This document shows, piece after piece, positions 52,436-61,897 of a stretch of DNA of 64,000 nucleotides (positions within the stretch are counted from its first letter, which is position 1; every line of letters starts with the position of its first letter). Made by a program: the position numbers and the translations under genes. The notes under the pieces are model-generated. The model had not been told where the DNA came from. It ran no database searches and saw nothing but the letters and a program-made list of their open reading frames with translations. Source of the stretch: Schizochytrium sp. TIO01 (Eukaryota; Sar; Bigyra; Thraustochytrida; Thraustochytriidae); the NCBI GenBank assembly GCA_004764695.1, contig SMSO01000006.1, forward strand, positions 1,220,859 to 1,284,858, written 5' to 3'.

Positions 52436-55400
52436 TTACGCCCAAGCTGTAAATGCACGCGTAACACGTGCACAAGCATCCACACAGGGTGTCAAATCTG
52501 TGCTGAATGAAAGATCTCGCACATACTGTGAAACGCCAGGACCAAACTTCACCGGATCTTCAGGAGGTTTGACAACCTTCGGAGGAACCACTTCGGGCTT
52601 CACCGGCATTGGAACAGGCACGACTGTTGTTTTCGGTGCAGATGGAGAGGTGTTCGCTGGTTTAACAGGGGATTCAGGCTTAATGATCTCAGACTTAATT
52701 CGCTTGGGAGCACCACCCACCTCAGCAGGTTGAGGAGCTTCACGTTTGCGATTAGTCGGCGCGCCAGGGCGAACCTGGCTTGGGACTGGTGCCACACTGG
52801 CACTGGCTACCAAAGCAGGTTTGCCAGGGGCCACCCCAGTTGGGCCCTGAGGTCTTTGGTGTTGCTTCATTTGTAGCTGATGTTGCTGCGGGTATTGCTG
52901 CTGCGGTGGTGTAGCGTTGTTAGGCATCACTCCTGCAGGGGATGGCCTTGGTTGAGGCTTCCTTACGGGAGGTACCGGCTGCGTTGGAAAGTTAGAGGGA
53001 GCAACATTAGAGGCATTAGGAGATAGCCGAGCCTGGTTTCGCTGTTGTTGCTGTTGCTGCTGCTGGCGTTGGTACGCCTGTTGTTGTTGTTGTTGTTGCT
53101 GCTGCTGCTGCTGCTGCTGTTGTTGTTGTTGCTGCTGCTGCTGCTGCTTTTGCTGTTGGAGTTTTTGCTGCTGTTGGAGTTGTTGTTGTTGTTGGAGCTT
53201 TTGCTGTTGAAGCTTTTGCTGTTGAAGTTGTTGCTGCTGAAGTTGTTGCTGCTGAAGTTGTTGTTGCCGTTGCTGCTGAAGTTGTTGCTGTTGAAGTTGT
53301 TGCTGCCGTTGTTGTTGCTGCTGCTGTTTCCGCAGACGCGCTGCTTCGCTTTGTTTAACGCGTTCCTTTTGTTCCGCAATTTTTTTCTGTTCTTCATTCT
53401 TCTTCTTCTCCTCCTCAATAGCAGCTGCCCTTTCTTGTTCTTGTATCCTTTGTCGCTCAGCGATTTTTCGTTCCTCAGCCATCTTTCTCTGCTCCTCTTC
53501 CTGTTTCCTTTGCTGCTCCTCAAGCTGCTTTTGTTTGGCCAGCTTCCTGTGCTGCTCCTTGCGTGCTTCCTCTTGCTGCTGATGAGCCAAAAGCTGCTGG
53601 TCAGCACTGCTGCTTGGCGTGTACTGCGATTGGGTTCCCGGCGGAATAGAGCTTCCGGAGTTGACGTATCTTTGACGTTGAGCTGCCGTATAATTCTGTT
53701 GTGCTTGAGCTGCACTCTGAGCCGAACGACGATAGCTTCCTTGGTCGTAGTCCGGAGGGGCCGCTCCCGGTACGTGCTTTTGAAGCTGTTGTGCACTGTA
53801 AGCTTGAGCTCCGTCGGTTTTGTTGTAACCAGGGCCTGGAGCACTGGGATGGGCTGCCTGAGGAGCTATCGTATGCTCATGACTTGGATTAGAGAGTTTG
53901 GCTTGTTTTGAATTATTTGCTTTCACGCTTTTTAACAGCTGAACGATTGATGCGTTGATATATTGCGCATGGTGAAGAAGTTTTGGATGCGCACGCTCAG
54001 GGTGCTCCAGGTCGTCAATGATCTTGCGATACTCAGCGGCTTTAGCCTCATATCGTTCCTTCTTCTCTGGGTTACTGTCAGCTTTGTTAGCGTACTTATC
54101 AAAGTGCGCAGTTGCACGTTGAACAAAAGTTAAGTACTTCTTAGCCAGCAAGGTAATGTGTTTAAAATATTCAATCTTCTGATTGAGGATATCGGTTTTC
54201 ACCTTGAAGGCGTTTTCGTATCCTGACCGATTGCGCTGATGACCTAGATAGAGTTTGTACTGCTCTTTCTCGTATTCAAGGAGCTTCTTCTGCATCGACA
54301 TGTGCTCTTCCCGAGTCATGTCACGATCCTCAGTCTTCCTAACCCGTAGCTTCTGGTATTCCAAAGCCTTACTAAACAGGGCAGATGAAGCAGCCTTCCG
54401 GATCGCTTGAACTGCTTTGAAATACTTTTGCCTCTGTTCTTCATCTGAAATGGATTGATTTTCTCCTGAACCTCGTTGACTTGTGCGCCGCGGGTCAGGC
54501 GGTGGAGAGCGCTGCTGTTGTGCTGGGACAGACTGCTGAGGGGCTTGCGACGTCTGGTGGCTATGGTGGCTAGGAGCACCCTGGGGAGGTTGCCGATGAG
54601 CCTCGTGTTGTTGCTGATGCTGCATGCTCCCATGCTGCGAATATTGACCTTGATTCGAACTGTGGTACTCGTGTTGAGGATGACTCATCGGCCGTGGGTC
54701 TTGGTGTGAACCCTGTGAAGATTGCCGCGATTGCGGTTGAGGTTGTCCTTGTTGATGTTGGCTGGGCGGTTGAGGCGATGAGCTATACTGAGAACGGCTC
54801 TGCTGCCCCTGAGCAGAAGGGTACGGATGTTGACTTCGTGGCTGCGAAGAGTGTTGCTGTTGCTGTTGTTGTTGCTGTTGTTGCTGAGGAGGAGGAACCT
54901 GTTGTTGTTGTTGTTGCTGCTGCTGCTGCTGCGATGAATGGTATGCTCGACTTGTTGGTTGGCGCTGCTGTTGCTGTGGTGGCGGTTGCTGTGGCGGCTG
55001 CGGCTGCGAAGAACGGTGTGCATGTTGTTGCGAGGAACCCTGGTGATTGTACGAAGACATGCGGGCATCTGGCGAGTTCGTCTGGTAGCCACTCGTGTGT
55101 GAGGGGGCGTATTGTGTCTGCGATGACTGTGGAGGCGCTCCGTGGTGACTGCTGTGTGTTGCATTCCGAGGAGATGGTTGTGGTGGTGCAGTGCGAGAGT
55201 GTTGAGGTTGTTGTGGGGTCGGCTCATAGTACTGAGGGTCATAGTTCGATGATCCGGAATAGTCAGGAGCGTCATTGGAGTGTGAGGGATTTTCATAATA
55301 GCTATGACTTTCATGGTGCATACTCCTTCCGGTCGGGGTTGTGGCAGGCTCGTGCGCATATGAGTGATGTTGCTGATGTTGTTGATGGCCATGCGATCTT

Positions 55401-55534
55401 TGGTGGTGCTGCGGTTGCTGTGACGGTTGCTGCTGCTGCTCCTGTTCGTAGTGTTGTGGCTGCTGAGAATAACCTTGCGAGTACCCATTGTTGTCATACC
55501 CTTGGTCATAATAGCTGTTGTATCCGTTCGACAT
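52436..55534 (-). CDS. Large Gln-rich prion-like protein with a central helical core, unknown function
   Basis: 1032 residues in one exon from ATG 55534. Residues 1-365 are Gln/Ser/Tyr/His-rich and prion-like (SYYDQGYDNNGYSQGYSQQP). About 365-555 is an ordered, charged helical core (EEQRQKYFKAVQAIRKAASS, EKEQYKLYLGHQRN, EYFKHITLLAKKYLTFVQRA). About 660-745 is a Glu/Lys/Arg/Gln single helix or coiled coil, followed by long poly-Gln runs (about 745-840). A Pro-rich tail ends in a folded-looking motif (PGVSQYVRDLSFSTDLTPCV). The layout resembles transcription coactivators or chromatin-remodelling and RNP-granule proteins, but I recognise no specific family. The Gln tracts mix CAG and CAA codons. 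Their antisense strand is also open and reads as poly-Leu, which is a composition artefact. Confidence 0.75.
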   Translation of the reverse strand: MSNGYNSYYDQGYDNNGYSQGYSQQPQHYEQEQQQQPSQQPQHHQRSHGHQQHQQHHSYAHEPATTPTGRSMHHESHSYYENPSHSNDAPDYSGSSNYDPQYYEPTPQQPQHSRTAPPQPSPRNATHSSHHGAPPQSSQTQYAPSHTSGYQTNSPDARMSSYNHQGSSQQHAHRSSQPQPPQQPPPQQQQRQPTSRAYHSSQQQQQQQQQQQVPPPQQQQQQQQQQQHSSQPRSQHPYPSAQGQQSRSQYSSSPQPPSQHQQGQPQPQSRQSSQGSHQDPRPMSHPQHEYHSSNQGQYSQHGSMQHQQQHEAHRQPPQGAPSHHSHQTSQAPQQSVPAQQQRSPPPDPRRTSQRGSGENQSISDEEQRQKYFKAVQAIRKAASSALFSKALEYQKLRVRKTEDRDMTREEHMSMQKKLLEYEKEQYKLYLGHQRNRSGYENAFKVKTDILNQKIEYFKHITLLAKKYLTFVQRATAHFDKYANKADSNPEKKERYEAKAAEYRKIIDDLEHPERAHPKLLHHAQYINASIVQLLKSVKANNSKQAKLSNPSHEHTIAPQAAHPSAPGPGYNKTDGAQAYSAQQLQKHVPGAAPPDYDQGSYRRSAQSAAQAQQNYTAAQRQRYVNSGSSIPPGTQSQYTPSSSADQQLLAHQQQEEARKEQHRKLAKQKQLEEQQRKQEEEQRKMAEERKIAERQRIQEQERAAAIEEEKKKNEEQKKIAEQKERVKQSEAARLRKQQQQQQRQQQLQQQQLQQQRQQQLQQQQLQQQQLQQQKLQQQKLQQQQQLQQQQKLQQQKQQQQQQQQQQQQQQQQQQQQQQQAYQRQQQQQQQQRNQARLSPNASNVAPSNFPTQPVPPVRKPQPRPSPAGVMPNNATPPQQQYPQQHQLQMKQHQRPQGPTGVAPGKPALVASASVAPVPSQVRPGAPTNRKREAPQPAEVGGAPKRIKSEIIKPESPVKPANTSPSAPKTTVVPVPMPVKPEVVPPKVVKPPEDPVKFGPGVSQYVRDLSFSTDLTPCVDACARVTRAFTAWA

Positions 55535-56799
55535 GATTTCTGTATGGTTTGGTCACCAACCTAAGGAATGATGTAGTTGTAGACAATTTTGATAATTTTC
55601 AATTTCTAAATGCACTACAACACGGGGTTAAACGCAGTTGGATTTACAGGCTTTCTTGAGCCCTTCTCTATTGTCTTGCCTGGAGTCGCTATGATCCAAA
55701 ATCTTTTGATGTAGCGTGCGCAGTACAACTGCCAATTATTGCAAGAAATAACTGCTTCAAGAATCAATTGGTATCAGCAAGGAGATCTCAGCTAATTCGC
55801 GCCGACGATATCGCTGCGCGTCTCCGGGAAGCTAATCCCCACTGCTGTAGCAGCGCAGTGTTTGTTGCACCTGATCTTTGGTCGCTTGCCTGCACTCTTG
55901 AACTTCCACGGAGCTTCAGCAGACAAAGCAGCTGATCGAGCAGGGATGCATGCACAGCCAAAGCGAGCTCGAACTTTCTGCAAACCAGATATGAGAATCA
56001 GGTTTTGCCTCGAGTGAGATTGGTGCTGCGAGCGAGAGCGTCGGAGAGTGCAGCCAACAGGCTCTGAAGGAAGGAAGAAACTCGCTCTTGAAAAGGAGAC
56101 AATTCAATCGATCAGTCGAATAAAGAAAAACAAAGAAACAACTTGAAGAAAGACAACACAAAGGCAACGAGCGAACGAATGAATGAGCGGAGGGGCCTCG
56201 GCCGCTGTCGCTGTCGCTGCGCAGTTATGTGCGCCACGCTGCTGACGAGGGCCTCGTGCACGACGCTCTGCGGAGGTGGGCTGCCTGCTACCTGTCTGGC
56301 GCCTGCTGTTGCGGGCGGAGTTGCCGTGTCTCCTGTTACTTCTTTGATGAGGATTGTTTCTTCTTATTTTATTGTCGTTTGTTAATCTGATCATTACTTT
56401 CATTCTTACATTTCTTTCCAAAAAAATTAATCAAATTTAAAAACTAACTTCTTTTTACGAATCGGCTTAATAATTATTGTCTTTATCCATTTACTACAGA
56501 GAATCACATACGCTTATTACTACACATATTCTCTCTCGATGGCACTTACTGTGCCGAATCCCTTTAAAATACTCCTTGTTTTTGCTCATCAATGCTCCCC
56601 TTTTAGATACCAATAATGCACGGCGGGGGCGAGGAAATCATTCGAGTGCTCTCTAGGGGTCCTTACGCCTTCGATAGGCCTCTGCAGAAAACTACTTTAC
56701 TTTAAAAAGGCTGAATGAATACTTAGCAGTGAGTGAGTGGGTGAGTCTTATCGGCGCCTAGGAAGTACCGCTAGTAGTAGGTCGAAAAGAAGGGTGCTC

Positions 56800-56838
56800 G
56801 ACTGACTGACTGACTGACTGACTGACTGACTGACTGAC
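56800..56838 (+). repeat. (GACT)n microsatellite
   Basis: About ten perfect GACT units. Confidence 0.93.
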
Positions 56839-57550
56839 CTGAAAGTTGCATGCGTGCGTGAAGATACAGTAGACAATCCAAAGTAAACTAGGTTATAGAG
56901 GGCGGTACAGTAGACAATCGCTGGGGATACTTCACTATTCTCCCACGCATTAAAAAAGAACCGGCGAACAAATAAGCATCGCTGCTTCATCACGATCGAG
57001 CAACTAAAGGGTAGGTTAAAAGGCACATAGCACTGCCTATGCGGTGCTTAGCGAGCGCGAGCTCGAAGGAAAAAGAGGGAAAGAGAGAAAGAAATAAAAG
57101 AAGAACAGAAGAAGAAGAGAACGCAGAATCAGAACAGCTTTGTTTCTAAGAGCACTCTCTCTCTCTCTTCAGATGTGGTGCTCTTCGAGGGGCTCTCCAA
57201 ATGACTCTGGGTTCGAGCCAAACGAAGCTCCACCCTCTCTCCAAAGTCACAAGATACGCTCTTCGGCCGACGCTTTCTTTCTCCGTCGTCCATGTATGCA
57301 AGAGACACAATCGATTGAATGAATGAACGAATGAATGAATTCATGTATCACAAGGACAAACGAACTTCGAAGCTCCAAAGACTTACGCAGAAAGCGCACA
57401 ACAGTGGGATAATTAAACAAATAAATAAATAAACAAATAAACAGCGCCCGCCCTTTCGTTACAACATGAACTCGCGGGTCGGTAGAGGTCCTTTAGGCGA
57501 AACTTACGACCCCATACTTATATATTCTTTCGATGAATAGGTCACTTCCT

Positions 57551-57552
57551 TT

Positions 57553-57601
<49 letters not shown>
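57551..57601 (+). repeat. (TTTC)n microsatellite
   Basis: About twelve TTTC units followed by a degenerate pyrimidine tract to about 57645. Confidence 0.93.
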
Positions 57602-57602
<1 letters not shown>

Positions 57603-57860
57603 TTCTTTTCTTATCTTTTCTTTCTCTCTTTCTTTCTGTATATCTCTCTTCATATTACAGAGGTGGAAGCGCGAAATGAGAGACGTCCTTAAGCGCGAGT
57701 TGTTGAGTTGTTGAGGGGCGCAGCGAAGAGGAGAGCTCTCTCTCTCTCTCTGCCTGTCCGTCTGTATCTCTGTCTGTCTGTATCCCTGTTGAGGCTGTGT
57801 CTCAGAGCGCTCTCTCTCCGCCTCCTCCTCGATTTCTTCAGATTTTGCGTCCGTCGTATG

Positions 57861-57895
<35 letters not shown>
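57861..57895 (+). repeat. (ATCA)n microsatellite
   Basis: About nine perfect units of the same tetranucleotide found at 41047 and 48212. Confidence 0.92.
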
Positions 57896-58153
57896 CGCCT
57901 TAGAATTAGTATGTTCTATTACGTTTCTTTCTTCCTTTCTTGGCTTTAGTTGTTTGACTTACCACTCACAATAGGCCTTTATTAACCGCCTTCTTCTGTT
58001 CCGTTCTAACCCGTAGTGTTCTAACATGTTCTGTTCTGGTCTGTTCTGTTCTTTGCTGTTCTGTTCCTCCTCTCTTCTGTCCTATTTTGGTTCAATACCT
58101 GGAACCCTAACAGTGCAAGGCCGCGATGGAAGAAAGAGGTTTTGTATTCTCTC

Positions 58154-58270
58154 AAGATAGCACAAACTATGTTGGATTGATTTCCATTTGCTCTTGCTTA
58201 TGTCATGGCTTAAAAGGAAGGCGAAGATAGCACAGACTGTGTTACATTGATGTCCATTTGTTCTTGCTTA
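58154..58270 (+). repeat. Imperfect direct duplication, 47-base copies 70 bases apart
   Basis: Copies at 58154-58200 and 58224-58270 match at about 41 of 47 positions by eye (aagatagcaca...ccatttg.tcttgctta). It is longer than the surrounding microsatellites and looks like an old segmental tandem duplication. Confidence 0.8.
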
Positions 58271-58630
58271 CTATTTAGCTATTTCGTTGTTCGTGTTGAA
58301 TTGTTGAATTCGATAAACTTAGAAACTAAAGTCATAGTTGTCGGAACTTAGCAATTCTTTCAATTCAGTAGACCGCTCACTCCGCCGGCGGATGTGCTTT
58401 GGGCAAACTCATACAAACTTAACGTGGGATCAGCATAAAAGAACTGCTTCTCACACTTTGATACAAAATTAGAGGGACGAAAGGGGGGGCGCAGTTCCGG
58501 ACCGCTGATGCCCCCCTCATACTCCTTCTGCGGGCTTCTCCGCCTCGATGCACTTCGCCCTGCCTTGCGCAGCATAAACTGAGATTAAGCGGCACCGGCG
58601 GAAAAGAACGCCTCCGCTTCTTCGCCGCCT

Positions 58631-58737
58631 CTGAAGGGCTCTGAAGGGCTCTGAAGGGCTCTGAAGGGCTCTGAAGGGCTCTGAAGGGCTCTGAAGGGCT
58701 CTGAAGGGCTCTGAAGGGCTCTGAAAGGCTCTGAAGG
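58631..58737 (+). repeat. 10-base minisatellite, 10 copies plus a partial copy
   Basis: The unit ctgaagggct repeats almost perfectly; one copy has ctgaaaggct. Because 10 is not a multiple of three, all three minus-strand frames read the same repeating peptide (SEPFRALQSP) in turn. Confidence 0.95.
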
Positions 58738-59069
58738 TACGCCAAAAGAGCGCTCTGAAGAGGCCAAAGCAGAGAAACAAACAAAGATTGAGGCCGCTTT
58801 GAGAGGCGCGCTCCGTTCCAAAGGGCTCCGTTCTGCTTTTATTGCTTTTTTCTTTTCTTTTCTTCTTAAGTTTAAATTATAAAAAGTTAATTGAAATGTT
58901 TTAATTTTTTTTTTGAATAAAATAAACAAACCGTTTTATGAAGTGAGGTGTATGTATTGTTAGGAGTGAATAGGTAAATGGAGTACGATCGATTCATTTA
59001 GGGCGTATTTTTGTTCATATGGTAAAAGGAGAATGAGAAGGACAAAGAGGCTGAGTAAATGGGAAAAGG

Positions 59070-59070
<1 letters not shown>

Positions 59071-59117
<47 letters not shown>

Positions 59118-59119
59118 AT

Positions 59120-59193
<74 letters not shown>

Positions 59194-59371
59194 ATCTTAC
59201 TTACTATCTTACTTACTTACTTTCTTACTATCTTACTTACTATCTTACTTACTTACTTACTTACTATCTTACTTACTATCTTACTTACTATCTTACTTAC
59301 TATCTTACTTACTATCTTACTTACTATCTTACTTACTATCTTACTTACTATCTTACTTACTATCTTACTTA
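59071..59371 (+). repeat. (ACTT)n array evolving into a 12-base higher-order repeat
   Basis: About 300 bases. The left half is almost pure ACTT. From about 59200, ATC interruptions appear, and from about 59260 they become regular, giving a 12-base unit ttacttactatc repeated about nine times. Confidence 0.95.
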
Positions 59372-61057
59372 TTAGTAGACCGTAAGTAGGACTACCCTAC
59401 TGAGTAGGATAGTCGCTTTCCATAGAGAGAAAGGAAAGTTTGTGATCGGGATACGAAAAGACTGTTCAGACCTCATTTCGAGCGGTTAGAAGGGCTTTCG
59501 AGAATGACCGCCGCAGAGCAGAAGTGCAGCGCCGCTGCGATTGACGACGATAGATGTGGCGTGGAAGCGCTACTTAGATTGGCGTCATGCTGGGAGCTGG
59601 GAATTGGCGTGGTTTTGGCTGACAGGCGCCGAAGTATCGAAGTGGAAAATGAAGTGTAAAGCCATATGGAGCGCTCTCAATTCTTGGCCAACGGAGGATG
59701 ACAGGGATATGATTGGATGGGCCAGTGGAAGTCAATTGGAAGTGGTCGCAAACGCGCCAAGGTTTCGAAGATCCTCGCGAGAACTAGATGATGATGGTGA
59801 GAACATATATCTCAGGGAGCCTGCCGGAGAATGCTTCCGTGGGGGGTCAGTTTGAGATAAGGGACTTGAAGTTCTTCAGTCGCAGTGTCCGAGATTAATT
59901 GAGGTATTGCCTGCAGAACGTTTGTGTTTCTAGCATATCACACGTCGACCTGGATGAAAGTAATGTAGGGAGAAACTGGCCACTACTTCGTCAGGTTTGA
60001 GCAAGCAGTAGAGAAGCTCTTTCCGGATGGAACAAAGAATTCTTGATTGCAGGCAGACTAAGTAGAAGCAGAAACCTGGAGCCTCGCTTGTCTGTCGATA
60101 GTTACCACAGCGTGTGACAAGAAGAGAAGATGACGCCTGTGCTCTTGAGGCATTTTCAGAAGATAGAGTAGAAACGATGGAGTTCGGAAAATATGCACAG
60201 ATTTATGTTGTGTTATTCAGCTCCATGAGGAGGGGGAGGGGGGGGGAATAGCTCCCCCCGCCTATTCAAGGCTGAGATGATGAGGCCGAGGGGCCCGAAC
60301 TTGGTCCACAACGACATGGTAGGCTTCCCGATCAAATCGGGTTTAGGGTTTAGTTATGTATAGTTTTCTTTTTGGCGGATCGGGAAATGAAGAGAGATCA
60401 TCGACGTTGAGAACAGATGCACTGAAAGACTGTGTCTAAATTGTAGGTTCAATGCAGCATACCTGTAAATGTAACCCGAAATGCCAGGCACGGTGGTGAG
60501 AAGTCTGGTGAAAACTTGAGTAGTAACAAAAAACGTGGGTGCATTGCGGTTCCTAGACTTTTGGTTATGATTTTAAATAAACAAAGATAAGAAAAGAGGA
60601 AGAGATCTCAGCCTTTTTTGCTAGGATTCTGAGTTTCGTAACTCTAAGGGATATGTAAGAAGGGTCTTCTATTCATGGCTATGTTAAAGAAATAGTCATG
60701 ACCATGGTCATGGTTTGAAAGAGCAATGCACACTGTGTCTATCGAAGCATGCTTGACACGTGTCGTCGTGAAGCAGGAAGTCTCCACTATAATCCAATTG
60801 GCTAAAACTTAATTCAAATCTCGTAATTTGCACGGTAACATTTCATGAACTTTTTCTGTAATACGACCAAAAACAAGGAATTCCAAAGAATTGATCACCG
60901 CGTGGCTGTGGATGGAGTTTTTCTCATGAACAGCATAAATAGAACACTCCATTTTTAAGACAGAAAAAAATAACAACAACTAAAACTCAAGGATGCAAAT
61001 TGCTTTGCCAAGAAAACGTATTTCATCATGTGTTACATAAATCCATCCATACTTAGT

Positions 61058-61897
61058 CTATCGCGAAGAAAAGTGAATGTAGTTCACACTTGTATCATGC
61101 GAAGTTGACCAGGAGTTAAAGAGCGGGTTGTAATGCATGCCCACAACTGAGTCTGTATGAAGGCCATGTTGGTGAATGACTTCTTCAATTTCATAAGGCT
61201 GCACAAACTTTGTCCAGTCATGAGTTCCCGTTGGTACCATTCGTGCTACGTATTCAGCAGCAACGATGGCAAGCAAGAAACTTCGCACCGAACGGTCAAG
61301 AGTAGAGATGGCGAGGACATTGTTAGTCATCTCCGCACAACTTTCCAGGAAAAGCTTCGGGTCGCTGACGTGCTCAATCACTTCAAGAGAAAGAACCATG
61401 TCAAAGCTGCGAGAACCCTCCATCTTGAAGAGGCCTTCTGCAGTGGTGCAGCGCCCCTCAAAGGTGCCCTTGTACTCGCCACCCTCCTTGATCTTGTTTG
61501 CAGTGTACTCAACGTTACTGCTGGCCACGTCCACTGCAACCACATCAGCGCCAAGCTCCATGAGAGATTGTGAGAGTAAGCCACCACCGCAGCCAATGTC
61601 AGCCACCCGCATGCCCTCCAAGTTATCCCAGCCATGCCTTTCAGAGAGATATTTTCGCAGAGCTCCCATCCGAGTTTCGTGCATCAATTTGAGCTGGTGA
61701 CCTTCATCGCCACTCCATTCGAGACCTGCAAATTTCGCTGCCTCAAAGGCATCCACCGTCGAGCGAACCTTGCCCTTGTCTTGGGAAGAAAATCCTCTAC
61801 TCCATGCAGCAGCGGCAGCCAAATTTTTCTGCGCAAGGCCATTTCTCCGGGCCCATGAGCTCGCAACTCGAGCGGATGTGCTGCTTACGCGTCGCAT
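61058..61897 (-). CDS. COQ3: COQ3 / UbiG-type ubiquinone biosynthesis O-methyltransferase, mitochondrial
   Basis: 279 residues in one exon, starting at the first ATG of the frame (61895-61897); the upstream extension starts only with TTG. COQ3 carries out both SAM-dependent O-methylations of ubiquinone head-group synthesis on the matrix side of the inner membrane, in the CoQ synthome. The N-terminus (MRRVSSTSARVASSWARRNG, then WSRGFSS) is a mitochondrial presequence. The SAM-binding motif VADIGCGGGLLSQSL starts near residue 98, followed by GADVVAVDV. Later class I methyltransferase motifs are LSLEVIEHVSDPKLFLE and ISTLDRSVRSFLLAIVAAEY, and VPTGTHDWTKFVQPYEIEE is diagnostic of UbiG/COQ3. LHxMNxxR-type spacing in the family appears here as LKLMHETRMGALR. 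Length is normal for COQ3. Confidence 0.94.
   Translation of the reverse strand: MRRVSSTSARVASSWARRNGLAQKNLAAAAAWSRGFSSQDKGKVRSTVDAFEAAKFAGLEWSGDEGHQLKLMHETRMGALRKYLSERHGWDNLEGMRVADIGCGGGLLSQSLMELGADVVAVDVASSNVEYTANKIKEGGEYKGTFEGRCTTAEGLFKMEGSRSFDMVLSLEVIEHVSDPKLFLESCAEMTNNVLAISTLDRSVRSFLLAIVAAEYVARMVPTGTHDWTKFVQPYEIEEVIHQHGLHTDSVVGMHYNPLFNSWSTSHDTSVNYIHFSSR

Larger units (their letters stand above)
55535..61057. other. 5.5 kb repeat-rich intergenic region
   Basis: The left end is the promoter and 5' UTR of the Q-rich gene; the right end is the 3' flank of COQ3. No gene could be supported. Simple repeats dominate and are listed separately; smaller ones are AAAT/AAAC at 57417-57443 and a TGTTC-type degenerate tract at about 57996-58068. 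A G-rich run lies at 60229-60246. A frame at 59541-59855 begins only with TTG and matches nothing. Confidence 0.4.

Noticed and set aside
53045-53911. Plus-strand poly-Leu ORF of about 290 aa
   Set aside because: It is the antisense of the Q-rich gene's CAG/CAA tracts and has no independent features.
57205-57235. tRNA B-box-like GGTTCGAGCC
   Set aside because: The T-stem does not pair (ctggg against caaac) and no A box or acceptor stem is seen. A similar match near 44126 fails for the same reason.
58631-58737. Minus-strand repeat protein (SEPFRALQSP)n
   Set aside because: The 10-base minisatellite reads the same peptide in all three minus frames; this follows from the unit, not from selection for a protein.
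59071-59371. CRISPR-like or telomere-like repeat array
   Set aside because: Units are 4 and 12 bases with no spacers; a eukaryotic microsatellite. The motif does not match a known telomere repeat and it lies inside a gene-bearing contig.
59541-59855. 104-residue plus-strand ORF
   Set aside because: Starts only at TTG, no family resemblance, no splice or promoter support.
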